This document shows, one piece after another, positions 25,930 to 37,347 of a stretch of 64,000 nt of DNA. Below the pieces are notes generated by a model. The model was given only the letters and a program-made list of their open reading frames with translations. It searched no databases and had not been told where the DNA came from. Position numbers and translations under genes: made by a program. Each line of letters opens with the position of its first letter. Position 1 is the first letter of the stretch. This DNA is from Paulownia fortunei (lineage: Eukaryota > Streptophyta > Magnoliopsida > Lamiales > Paulowniaceae). The DNA lies in NCBI GenBank assembly GCA_019321725.1, contig CM033109.1, positions 9,331,993 to 9,395,992 of the forward strand, written 5' to 3'.

Positions 25930-27925
25930 GTATCATATCTAATGAAATCGAGAACACAAAAAGTTATACACAAATTAAATTTGTAATCAATCAAATAATG
26001 GCAAATGTCAAATTGCAATATTTTGACAATTCAAATTATATCTTACAAATTATGAAAGTGAATGTCAATATTTTGATAATTCAAATCACATTTTGTGATT
26101 AAGGAAGTAAATGCCAATCAAATCATAGTGAACCAATTAAATCATGTTATTTCATTAAATAATCATGGCAAGAACTCACATCTAACAATTATAATTAGGA
26201 TGTAATCTCCAAGAAGACGGACACAATTCTAAATCCAAATAAGAGATACATTGGAGGAGATTCCAAAACTTTCTAAACTTAATTCATTAAATTTAAGAAG
26301 ATCCATATGTTCAAGGCAGATATCAAGGCGTCCATCGCAAAATTTATCAAATCATAGCACTTAATTCGATATTACAATGCTAAATCATCGAATTAATGTT
26401 ATCAGAAGATAAACCAACTTTGAAAGAGATAAAAGTGTCAAACTCCATCTTTAAGTTGTAAAAAAGATCACGTTCTTAAAGAAAAGAATCAGATGATTAA
26501 ATTGGAAATTCTATCCTCAATCGATCGTCAAATTCAGTAAATTTCAATTTGTAATATTTTCTTGTCTTGTTATTTTTGCAAACACAAAATTTCTGTTATA
26601 AATTTTTGACACGCCTAATGAGACGATTTCTGCCTTTCATCTCATCTCTTCACAAATCAAGTTATAAGGTCCTTATGAAGATGAAGGACAAACACTCCCA
26701 TTTTACAAATTTCAATTTTCCTGTATCAAGCCATTAATCAACCTTTTAAAAAAAAAATGCAAATTAGGGCAAGTGAAAATGAAACTTCATATTTTCACTC
26801 AAATTCCATTCAGAGGAGCAAAATATGAAACTAAGTTATTGAAAGTCAATTCCCAACAAATGAAGAAGAAGATATGGAATCACAAGTATAAACTATCTAG
26901 ATTCTTTAAATTAAATTCTTATCAAATGCTCACGATTATAAACTATTTAAAATTTTCAAATTAAAACTTTCTCAAGTGCTCATAAATACAAGCAAACTAT
27001 CTAAAATTTTCAAAATAAAGTTTTTTCAAGTACTCCTTGATAATACCGCAAACTATTAGTAATACTCCTTGATGCCAATATAAAATATCTAACAAATTCG
27101 AATTTAAATGAATACTCCTTAATACGAGTATAAACTATCTAACAAATTTAAAATTTAAATTGAAGACTCCTTGTACAAATTTAAACTATATGTAAATTTT
27201 AAATTCAAATGTAGATTCTTTGATAAGAGTATAAAATATCTACCAAATTTAAATTTAATTAAAAATTCATTGATAAGATTATAAGTTATTTATAAATTTT
27301 AAATTCAAATGAGACTCATTGATAAATTGAAATAAAGAGTTATTGATATGAGTATAAACTATCTACAAATTAAAGTTGAAAAACTCCTTGATATAACTTT
27401 ATAATATCTACAAATTCCAATAAATTCAAGTCAAGAGCTTCTTGATATAAACATAAACCGTGTCAAGTTCAAACTAATTCAGCTGAATAACTTCTTGATA
27501 TGAGTTTAAATTATTTCTATATTTCAAAAAAAAAAATCCAAGGGAACTATTGTGGCTTAATCCTCTCAATAAAAGATTTCAAGACTCATTCACTTTTCAC
27601 ATTTATCAAAATAAATAGACGTGAATAAGTATCAAAGGGGTATTTGTAGATAATTAAATTTATGGCCAATTAAATGGTGTTCAGTGTCAAATTATGATAT
27701 TTTGGCAATTCAAATCATATTTTGCAAATTATAAAAGTGAATGCCAATATTTTTGTAATCTCAATCACATCTTGTGACTAAAGAAGTAATATCAATTAAA
27801 TCATGAAGGGCAATCAAATCGGGTCACTTTATCAAATATTATAGACAAGAGCTTATATCCTACAAGTATAAATATAAATAATCTCTATGAACCCGGACAC
27901 AATTCACATAAGGAGCTTTGGGAGT
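25930..27925 (+). mobile_element. Coding-poor LTR element (LARD-like)
   Basis: A direct repeat, 25970-26290 against 27640-27925, shares 'aattaaattt', 'caaattatgatattttg(a/g)caattcaaatca', 'aagtgaatgccaatattttt' and 'cggacacaattc'. The left copy extends to about 26607, where 'ttttgacacgcctaatgagac' resembles the primer-binding region of Tat-type gypsy elements. The right copy is preceded by a purine-rich 'atcaaaggggtattt', like a polypurine tract, before TGTAGATAATT. Between them is no gag or pol, only a minisatellite. The 3' LTR is truncated near 27925. This is interpreted as a non-autonomous LTR element in plus orientation. Confidence 0.5.
26850..27540. repeat. Degenerate minisatellite, unit about 55-65 bp
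   Basis: About ten copies of a motif of the form 'actccttgatacgagtataa' followed by 'actatctacaaattcaaatt'. Spacing is irregular because of indels. It fills most of the interior of the LTR element around it. Confidence 0.75.
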
Positions 27926-28052
27926 CGAAAATGGGGCAATTTCTAAGATCTACTAGGCAGTAAGGTGGAACTACAACAAGAAACAAAAGGAAGATACAAT
28001 TGCGTGTGAAGAAGTCAATAGTTTTGCAGTGAATTTTCACACTTCTTTTCTC

Positions 28053-28646
28053 TTAGTAGGGGTTAATTGCAAATTTGCCCCTTATATTTTAGCAAAAATG
28101 CAAAAAAAAAAAAAAAAAAACTGAGATAAGAAAATAGCATAAACCCCCTTATTAATAAAAATTCCATAGACTCGCCCTTGGCCATAAGTAAAATTGACGT
28201 CGTTAGTTTTTTAAATGAAGTGCCTGTATGATGACAATATGATGACCACATACCTTATCTAAATCATATCAACCATTAGACCTTATGAGAAATCAAAATC
28301 AACGATTCATCTTTTATTCTTTTATTTTATTATTCCTATTTTTTTTCTTTTCAATAATATATATGTGGTCAATTATACATATACATACATACATATTATG
28401 CATACATATACATATACATGCACATGATAATTGAATAATAATAAGAAGAGGACTGAGCTAGACGAGAGAGAACTAGGCTAGGGGTGGGGGTTGAATCTGG
28501 GTTTTTAGAAGGAGAAAGAACAAAAGCTCAATGTGTGGCGGCAGCATGCTTGTTTTGGTGTGTGGGGGATATACGTTTTTAGAAGGGTGGGGATTAACTG
28601 GGTCTTTGAGAGGGGAATTTGGATTTGTGGAAGAAGAAGAAAAAAA
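28053..28646. other. Intergenic sequence with possible terminal-repeat element end
   Basis: 'ggggttaattgcaaatttgc' at 28060 followed by an A-run resembles ends of small plant DNA elements, but no partner end was found. 28380-28430 holds a 'tacatacatatacatatac' simple repeat. 28480-28640 is purine-rich and forms the left target flank of the copia insertion. No gene. Confidence 0.4.
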
Positions 28647-29972
28647 AGTTGGGTAATTTGGTAGATGTAATATCGAAATAGTTAAGATAATTCGGGTAGA
28701 ATAACAATTAAGTCAAGACAAAAGTTAGGCTCTTTGTCTTTAAGACAAAATTGCACTGCACTTGGTATTTATGGTATATGACAATCCCTCCCAAGATACA
28801 ATAATTTTATTTTATGTGATAGTACATGTCGAACCACAAATGTATTATAGAACTCTCTTTGAACATGAGAGAGAGAATAGAAAAATAATGCTTGAAAAAT
28901 GATAATTATAAGGGATCCTATTTATAGGAATTTTGGTACTATTTTGGAATTGGAAGCACCCTTTTGGTTAGGATCAATCTAGACCATGCGATCGCATCTT
29001 ACAGCGACCCAAAGGTCCTGATTGCATCGTCGCGAAGGTCCACACCTTTACGGTGAATCCCTACTAACTGGATAGATGTTTCACCTCATCCGTGCTCCAT
29101 CAGTATTTGAGTCCACTCATAACTGGTGCCAATTAGATGAATCCACCACATCACTACCACATTGAGGTAAATGCCATGTTAATGAGCTACGTGCCAAGTC
29201 ACTGACCCACACTGAGCCATTTTGGTTCAATTTCTAAAAAATACAAGGCCCCTCAGCTCCTCATGATGATGCGTACATGCAGATCACGCCTCATTAGTAG
29301 CTGTATATCCAGTCACGTCTACTCAGCATCTAATCGCATGGTGTCACGCCATGCAGGTGCCAATTAGACGAATCCACCACGTCTCTACCACATCAAGGTA
29401 TATGCCATGTTAGTGAGTTATTTGCCAAGTCACTAAGCCACACTGAGCCATTTTAGTTCAATTTCTGATAAATGTAAGGCCCCTCAACTCACCATGATGC
29501 GTACTTGTTAAGTGCAAAGTGCGCCTTTAAAGTGTCCAGTGCAACCTTTGTACACATGCGTATGCGTGCGGGCTCGGGCTCGGATGGTGCTACTCACAAT
29601 CCTCATAGCACTTTTAGCTAGCTAAAAGACCATTATAGTGTACCATATGACAACTCCACTTGATTACTCCTTGCTAGAATGAGATTTTATATATGCAAGA
29701 CAAACTTGCTCCACTTTTTCATTATAGGAATGTGACTTTTTACCTTCCCAATTTCTCATTTTTCAACCCTTAAGTTATTTAAGTGGTTTACTTTGTTCAT
29801 TAATTTCTTATTTAATTGAAATTGATTTTGATAAATCAAATATGCTAAACTCATCTACTTGTAATGTCGATTATGTTTAATCAACTTATTTTTATTTTTA
29901 TTTAATAAAATCCACTTAAATAATTGGTCAAATTTGGGTTAAAATCTAATTTTTCTAAATTAATTTCCAACA
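28647..29972 (-). repeat. 3' LTR of the minus-strand copia element
   Basis: Matches 34391-35340 along its length ('ctctttgtctttaag', 'gaactctctttgaac', 'ggatcaatctagacc', 'tcatttttcaac', 'aattaatttccaaca'). It is 376 bp longer than the other LTR, mostly because of a 231-bp internal tandem duplication (29125 and 29356). A 'gtaagggattg' purine tract adjoins it on the element side. Confidence 0.85.
29125..29520. repeat. 231-bp tandem duplication inside one LTR
   Basis: 'ggtgccaattagatgaatcc' at 29125 recurs as 'ggtgccaattagacgaatcc' at 29356. The following text repeats too ('cacactgagccatttt' twice, 'caaggcccctca' or 'taaggcccctca'). The other LTR lacks this block. Confidence 0.85.
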
Positions 29973-30639
29973 ATCCCTTACATGAATAAAATTAATGCAT
30001 ATACGCAGATACTGAAAAGAGTTCACGTGAAAAGTTATTACATCTGGCGAGGTAGCTTGTGGCTTTGAACCTTATCTAGTAGAATACTATTGAATTTGCT
30101 AGGTTGCTCAATGATGAGATATCTTGAACTGTTCAGCTATTTGTGTAAATCAAGACAATAGTATCCACATATTAATTTTTCTAATACCTTTAGTTCTTAT
30201 GGTTGTATCCGTGTTGGCCTTGGACAACATCTTGGATTCATAAGTGTTTCGTTGAATTGAACATTTTTCATACTTATATATGTGACCTCTTATTTAGAGT
30301 ATCATGTCATACTTCACTTTATTGTATATGAATTATTAAAAGTATATAACTTAACCTCACTACTATATGCAACAGATAACACTTATCTATCATAGGAATA
30401 TGATAGAGATAACTCCTAAGTGTTTGTTTGAATCTTTATAACTTAGTTGTCCCATTGAACTAAGATCTTGGAATTTTCAATCAACAAGATTGGATTACTG
30501 TTATGAAAATTCATTAGTTTGTAGGTTTTAGGCCCATTCACCTTAATAAGCAATATACTTGATCTCTACCTAAACCTTTAGTTAATAGATCCGCTAAGTT
30601 TTCAATCGATTTCACGTAATATTTGGATTGTGATCAACT

Positions 30640-31240
30640 ACCTTACGGTGTTATGTTTTCGACGTATATGTCTAAACTTACTATTGTACATACAACTTTA
30701 TCTCCTTCAAATAGCCAAATGGCTATCACAATATATCATAATTGCAGGTATTAGTTTAAGCCAACAAGGAATATCCTCCAAGCAATTACAAAGCCATTAT
30801 GTTTTTTCTCCAATTTTATCTAAAACTATAAACTTTGATTCCATATTGGATCGAGCTACGCAAGTTTGTTTAGAGGATTTCCACGACACAGCTCCACCAC
30901 CAAAGGTAAAAACATAACCACTTATGGATGGACTTATAGTCTTTTGTGCTAGATATCCATTTTGCATCACTATACCATTCTAGTATAGCTGGATATCTTG
31001 TATAAAGTAATCTATAATTTAAGGTAAATCTTAAGTATTTAATAATCCTTATCAATGTCTTCTAATGGTCATTGCTTGGATTACTCGTAAAATTACTCAA
31101 TTTATTAACTGAGTATGCAATATCGGAACATGTGTAGTTCATGATGTACATCAACTTGTCAATTATTGAAGAATATTCTAATTGTGATATGGGCTCACCA
31201 TAGTTTTTAGCCAAATGCAAACTTAAGTTCATTGGTGTTT
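30640..31240 (-). pseudogene. Copia RNase H remnant
   Basis: On the minus strand the peptide pieces follow the copia RNase H order: a 'DIAYSVNKLSN'-like block, then 'IRIIKYLR', 'YSDAKW' (the family's D.DW-type element), and later 'LWLCNCLEDI' and 'IYCDSHLAI'. Several frames are needed to read them, so the region is broken. It lies directly downstream of RT. Confidence 0.65.
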
Positions 31241-31933
31241 TTACTGGAGCAATGTCATACGCATTTGATTTTTTAAGTAGTGTCTCAACATAATGAGATG
31301 AATAAGTCCATCAGATGTCTTAGTGATTTCTATTCCTAAAATAACATCTGTTAGACCCATATCTTTCATGTCAAAATATTTTGTCAATATTTTTTGGTAA
31401 TCATGATGATAAGTATGTCGTCTATATATAGATAGATAATAGCATAAGCATACGGTGTGCCTTTTATATGAACACATGTCACACTTATTAATTTTGAACC
31501 CACTTGAAAACATAGTTTTTTCAAACTTCTCGTTCCATTGTTTTGGCACTTACTTAAGTCCATACACTGACTTAACGAGTTTACACACTTTTTTTCTCAT
31601 GTCTAGAAGAAAAAACTCTTTGAGTTGTTCCATATAGATTTTTTCTTTCAATTCACCATTTAGAAAAATCATTTTCATATCCATTTGTTGTATCTCAATG
31701 TTATGCAGTGCAACAATAGTAATGAATACCCTAATAGATATGATCCTTGTCACTGGTGAATATGTATCAAAGAAGTCAAGACCTTCCTTTTGTTTGAACC
31801 CTTTAGCTATGAATCTGGTCTTATACTTATCAATAGTTCCATCAGCCTTATATTTCCTTTTAAGGATCCATTTATATCTTAAAGGTTTGCTGCCTGGTAG
31901 GAAATCTACTAACTCCCAAGTATGATTTTGCAT
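31241..31933 (-). pseudogene. Copia reverse transcriptase remnant
   Basis: Two adjacent minus frames. 31550-31933 has the N-terminal RT blocks 'WELVDFLPG', 'YKWILKRK', 'DKYKTRFIAKGF', 'FDTYSPV' and 'QMDMK..FLNGEL', ending in 'KSVYGLK'. 31241-31549 continues with 'QWNEKFEKTM' and, after the catalytic region, 'KYFDMKDMGLTDVILGIEI'. The expected YVDD motif falls where the frame is garbled. This is typical plant Ty1/copia RT, inactive. Confidence 0.85.
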
Positions 31934-32139
31934 AATGGGTTCTATTTTATTATTGATAGCTTCTTTCCAAAATGAAGTTTATGGACTAGACAATGCTTCA
32001 CTAATTGTCCTTAGCTCATTTCCAAACATGTAAGTTAGAAAATTCGGACCAAATATTTCAGTTATTTTGGCTTTTTACTATATCTTGGTTCTTCATTACT
32101 TTAATAATTACCATTTACAAATTCATAAATTCTTTTATG

Positions 32140-32900
32140 AGAACTAACTTCTTTTTTTTTCTTTCAAAATACAACATTCCTTGATTCAATGATTGTATCT
32201 TCATGTATATTGGGAATTGCTGATTTGTGCACAAAAAATTGATATGCACTACTGTTATTAGCATATCAAATGAAAATGTAATCAATTGTTTTAGGCCCTA
32301 TTTTATTTTGTTTTGGATTAGGTTCTTCTATCTTAGCCAAATACGCCATACTTTAAGGTATTTATAGGAAGGTTTGTGATCTTTTTATAACTCATAAGGA
32401 GTTTTATCCTTACTTCTGTTAGGTATCTTATTAAGAATATAGTTAGCTGAGAGAATTGCTGCCACAAAAAAAGGGATAAAATAGTATTTATCAATATAGC
32501 ATCCATCATTTCTTTAAGAGTTTGGTTTTTGTGTTCAACTACACCATTTGATTGAGATGAATAAGGAACTGTAGTTTGAAGAATAACGCCAGATTCTAAG
32601 CAGTTTTTTTGAAATGTAGCTCCATACTCTCCACCTTTATCACAACGAATGATCTTAATTCATTTGCTAAATTGATTTTCGACCTCATTTTTATAGTTTT
32701 AAAAGCTTCCAAGGCCTTATCTTTGTTTGTCAATAGATACACATAACAGTATCTTGTGTAATCATCGATAAAAATAATAAAATATTTTTTTCCACCTCTA
32801 GTTTGCACAAATTTTAAGTCATATGTCACTGTGAATTAATTCTAAAGGTGTCTGTTCCTTTCTACTAAAGTGAATGATGTTGTGACTATCTTAGTTTCAA
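32140..32900 (-). pseudogene. Copia integrase remnant
   Basis: 32596-32829 (minus) reads with the core block 'VQTRGGKKYFIIFIDDYTRY', then 'YLLTNKDKALEAFK', followed by a garbled second Asp region. Between 32596 and 32140 are further C-terminal integrase fragments in other frames. The order, upstream of RT, fits Ty1/copia. Confidence 0.75.
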
Positions 32901-33429
32901 CACAAAGTTCATATTAATGTGGTGAGTCAATTTTAAATGAAGGTAATATATTTAAATTTACTAATCTTCACAAAGTTTTAAATTTAACATGTCCTAATCT
33001 AACAAGCCGTAAATTTAAACACTCAATAAAACAATTGGAAGTTGTAATTTTATTGCTTTAAAAATTATGGAGTATAGTCATTACATTCATCTTGAATTGT
33101 CCTTTATCTAAGTACCCTTTTCCTTTGAATTGTCCTTTATCTAAGTACCCTTTTCCTTTGAATTGTCCATTCTTAGTAAGTATTAGACTCAAACACTAGT
33201 TTAAATCCAACTTTGATCAACAAAGATCCAAACACCAAATTCTTGCGGATGTCTGGGATATGCAACACATAAAAGAGGGTTAACTCTTTTTTGGAGGTTA
33301 TCTTTAGCACCATCTTTCACAATCCGATAATGTTGGAAGTTGCCGAGTTTTAATGTACAACTTCTTTCCATTGATTAGAATATAAGTTGAAAATAACTCC
33401 TTGTCTAAAGAGATGTGACGTGTTGCACT

Positions 33430-34359
33430 AGTGTCAACCCACTATTCTCTTGGGTTATCCACCAAGTTGGCTTCAAATACGACTGCCAAGAGATTGATGT
33501 CTGACCTATCAATTCGTATAGTTTTGTCCTCAATTACATGCACCTGGTTCTGATTGCTTTTCTTTGGAATACAACAATCTTTGGCTTTTAGTTTGGCTTT
33601 CCACAGTTGTAGCAACTCATATTTGAACTTCTTAGCCTTTCCTATTTCTAACAATTACTTGAGTGCTTCCTCTTCTTGCTAGTATTTAGTTCTACCAAGT
33701 TTGCTTTGACTTCCATAAATAGCTTGTCAGATTTAATTTCAGACTTTCGTTTATCTTCTTCAATTCGCAATCTAACAATCAAATCCTCAAGTCCCATCTC
33801 CTTTTGTTTGTACTTTAGGTAGTTCTTGAAGTCCTTCCACAAAGTTGTCAACTTCTCAATGATAGCAGGTATTTGGAAAGACTCGTTGAGCTGCATATCT
33901 TCAGCATATATATCGTGCAAGATTATTTGCAGCATTGGACTTGATCCATCACTATTTTGAAATCTACCATCTTGAAATCTAGGAACTTGCTGACTATAAA
34001 TTTCTTCAAGTCAGCATTTTCCATCTTATATATCTTCTTAAGTGATTTCCATAGCTTTTTTTAGCTGTCTTTACTAAACTATACATGTTGTATAGTGTAT
34101 TGTCCAACCTATTAAGGATATAATTCTTGCATAGGAAGTTATTGTGACTCCATGAGTTGAACGCAACCCTCTTTTGAGGATCTCATTCCTCCTCCCCCAC
34201 ATTGAGGGCATAATCCCTTAAGAACCTTGCTAGGTTTAGGGTGGTCAAGTAGAACAACATCTTATGTTGCCACCTTTTGAAGTCAGTTCTAGTGAACTTC
34301 TCCGATTTCTCTCCATGAGCTAGAGTTGGTAAAACAGGTATTGGAGATGTTGAAGCCAT
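33430..34359 (-). pseudogene. Copia gag and protease-start remnant
   Basis: A start at 34359 (minus) opens with 'MASTSPIPVLPTL' and soon 'FKRWQHKMLFYLTTLNL', the gag signature of a plant copia group. Stops and shifts follow, then an open stretch 33648-33935 with 'LEDLIVRLRIEEDKR'. At 33600 a zinc-knuckle region is recognisable only across two frames ('CYNCGKP' in one, 'DCC' in the other). At 33440 'VDTSATRHIS' corresponds to the protease active-site region. Protein not functional. Confidence 0.75.
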
Positions 34360-34390
34360 TTTGAACTACACACTAATTTCTTCTTAAATT

Positions 34391-35340
34391 TGTTGGATAG
34401 TTTGGTAGGTGTAATATCAAAATGGCTAAGATAATTTAGGCAAAATAACAATTAAGTCAAGGTAAGAGTTAGACTCTTTGTCTTTAAGATAAAATTACCC
34501 GCGTTTGGTGCTTACAGTATACGAAAATCACCTCCCAAGATATAACGACTTTATTTCTTATGATAGTAGCACTACAAATCATAAGAACGTCAAACCATAA
34601 AGGTATTTTAGAACTCTTTTTGAACTTGAGAGAAAGAATAGAAAAGAATACTCGAATGGGATGAAAATGACAAATTCTAGGGGGTCTTAATTATAAGAAT
34701 TTTGGCACTATTTTGTAATTAGATGCACACCTTTGGCTAGGATCAATTTGGACCCTGCGATTGCATCTGACCGCGATCTAAAGATCCTAATTGCATCCTT
34801 TTGTGAACGTCCACATCCTTATGATAAATCTCCACCAACTAGACGGACGTAACACCTCATCCACACCCTATTAGAGTTTCGGTTCACTCACAACCCTTGG
34901 TCCGTGCTAAGTGCAGTGCGCCTCCAAGCACCCAATGCAACATTTGCGACGTGTGTGTGTGCTCAGGCTCGAATAGTGTTAAATCTAGCTAAAAGATAAC
35001 AATAGTGCATTATAGGAGAGTTCCACTTGATTACTTTTTACGAAAGTAAGATTCTATATATATAAGACAAACTTGTTCCACCTTTTTAATAAGGGAATGG
35101 TGACTTTTCACCTTCTCAATTTTTTATTTTTCAACACATGAGCTATTTAAGTGGCTTACTCTGTTCATTAATTTTTCATTCACTCGAAATTGATTTTGAA
35201 CAATCAAATATGTTACACTTATCTACTTTTGGCATAGATTATGTTTAATCAACTTATTTCTATTTTTATTGAATGAAATCTACTTAAATAATTGATCTAA
35301 TTAAGGTTAAAACCTAATTTTTCTAAATCAATTTCCAAAA
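34391..35340 (-). repeat. 5' LTR of the minus-strand copia element
   Basis: 950 bp, starting TGTTGGATAG at 34391 on the plus strand and ending in 'aatttccaaaa'. It matches 28647-29972 apart from the 231-bp duplication and other indels. Confidence 0.85.
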
Positions 35341-36600
35341 GAAGAAGAAGAAGAAAAAAGAAAAAGAAGGAGGAGGAGGAGGAGGAGAAGGATGCAGAGG
35401 CGGTGGGCGGCGATAATAGGGGGAAAAAGTGAAGGAAAAGAATTGATTTAATTTGAATAATTAACATATATTTTAACAAATATTGGATTCAAAAATATTT
35501 TCAATTAACAAAAAGGATAAAAAAGAATAAAATTAAATAATAATATTTTGTAATCAATTAGATTTAAACACTTATTTAAAATTGAAATAGATTTAAAAAT
35601 TAATTTTATTAAAATTGAAAGAATAAAAATACAATAATAAAATTTTGTAATTAATTATATTTAAAATTAATTTTAATTAAAATTGAATTAAATTTGAAAA
35701 TTGATTTTAAATTAAAATTTAAAGAGTATATATTTTTATATTTAGAAACAGATGAAAATTGTTTACAGTTACAACTATTATTTATTATTTAACAAAAAAA
35801 ATATAATGCTGAGACGTAAGCTGCTAAAAACTAAAGTGCATAATTTTTCTATATTTTTCAATATTCATCAGCACAAGTTATCTAATCATAATTATTTAAC
35901 GCTTGTATTCATGGTTTTCATAAGTAGATTGGATCCAACTGGTGGGTTCGGACAAGAATTGATGGTCAGCTAAGTGTAGTTGGCTGAAAAAAATTGACAA
36001 ATTGATTGAACCGATCAAAATTGATTTTGTTTTTTATTTTTTATTTTTTTGTATTTTTTATATTTTTTCAGATAGTTCAAATTTAATATTTAATTATATG
36101 TACGTGATTAATTGAAATTTTTTATTTTATTTATTTTTAAAATTTAATATATAATAATTAATATATTATATTACTATTTTAAAAAATATAATAAAAAAAT
36201 ATAAATAATTTTTATTAGATCGATTGAATCAATTCGACTAATTAAATTATTGACCGACAGGATGACTTGATCACCAATCCGAATATAAAAATACGATTTA
36301 TATTACTAAATCAAAATTATTTATCCATATTTTAAAAAAAAATAAGATTATTGACTAGATCTATTATTACTTTTCCAATGCCCTCCTAATTCTAAAACAA
36401 ATACAAATTGTCTCAATTTACTTCAAACCTTGATAAAGCCACTCAGAATTAATGGGGCGATATAGAGATAGTCAACCATTATCAGAAATATATTTGTAAG
36501 AACATGGTTATGGAAATTAGATTACTCCCATTAGCAGAAATCCAACCACAACCACTAATAATAAATACCATTATATTCTTTTCTTCTCCCAATCATTCAG
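35341..36600. other. Purine tract and AT-rich sequence upstream of the small membrane-protein gene
   Basis: 35341-35400 is a GAA/GGA simple repeat followed by 'ggcggtgggcggcg', the right flank of the copia insertion. The rest is AT-rich with no gene. A CT-rich leader-like stretch ('ttctctctctctaaaacc') lies just before the start codon at 36642. Confidence 0.45.
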
Positions 36601-36641
36601 AAGGTTTCTCTCTCTCTAAAACCAAGAGAGAGAGTTCGAAA

Positions 36642-37347
36642 ATGTGTCCGCTGAGAATAATTCTGATCTTCCTCTCGGCCACCCTCGCCGGATTCTTCGT
36701 CCTCAGAAACCTCAAGTCACCGCCGGAACCCGAAAAAGACGACGTCAGAGAAGAAACTGAATCCACCGACGCTGTTCCCCTTTCTTCCAAGGTATTCATC
36801 TCAATCCCTTTCTTTCTTTCTTTTTTTTTTCTTCCGAATTTCAATGTTGTAGTGAAGAAAAGGCTAAGTTGAATCATTTGTTCCTTGGAAGACTAGAAAG
36901 AAATTAATTATGTACCGTAGAAGACATACTTACAATTTGTAATTTTATTATAATTTTTTCCATAATTATTTTTTTAAACTACGGTTAGAGAGTTGGTAAA
37001 ATTAATAAATTTATACAAAAGAATACAATTTGTAATTTTATTATAATTTTTTCCATAATTATTTTTTTAAACTACGGTTAGAGAGTTGGTAAAATTAATA
37101 AATTTATACAAAATAAAATGCCATAGAAATTGAGTTCTCAATTATTTTCATTTATTTATTGTTTCTCTTGCGTACATTTTTTGCGGAAGAAAAAACTCAA
37201 TAAATTGAATCCATAATGTGGTGTTAGGTTTGCACGGCGGTGGAGAAGGGGTTCTGGACTTGTGTGGACATGGCAAGCGGCAAATATCTGTGGAGGAATT
37301 TAGTTTCGTCATCCTCTTCTTCTACACGGAAGCTTTGTGCCGATTAA
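36642..37347 (+). CDS. 89-aa single-pass membrane protein, conserved plant family (2 exons)
   Basis: Exon 1 is 36642-36791 (50 codons) and exon 2 is 37228-37347 (39 codons plus TAA). The junction is 'ttccaag|gtattc...gtgttag|gttt', phase 0. Residues 5-22 form one hydrophobic segment after 'MCPLR'. An acidic linker follows (28-41), then a conserved C-terminal motif 'GFWTCVDMASGKYLWRNL' and a serine run. Small plant proteins of this layout are known and, from memory, are often labelled 'methyltransferase-related', though they are far too short to be methyltransferases. Function is unknown; the hydrophobic segment suggests a membrane-anchored or secreted product. The purine/CT-rich leader and clean splice sites support a real gene. 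Confidence 0.85.
36932..37113. repeat. 93-bp tandem duplication in the intron
   Basis: 36932-37024 and 37025-37113 are essentially identical ('acaatttgtaattttattat' to 'aatttatacaaaa'), period 93. The lack of differences points to a recent event. Confidence 0.9.

Larger units (their letters stand above)
28647..35340 (-). mobile_element. Decayed Ty1/copia retrotransposon
   Basis: Two LTRs bound a minus-strand gag-protease-integrase-RT-RNase H order, which is diagnostic of Ty1/copia. LTR ends are TGTTGG..CCAACA (mutated to AGTTGG on the left and CCAAAA on the right). It sits in a GAA-rich tract: 'ggaagaagaagaaaaaa' lies to the left and 'agaagaagaagaagaaaaaag' to the right, so the target duplication cannot be read exactly. 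All coding parts carry frameshifts or stops, so it is dead. No tRNA-iMet primer-binding site is visible after the 5' LTR; gag starts about 32 bp away. Confidence 0.88.
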
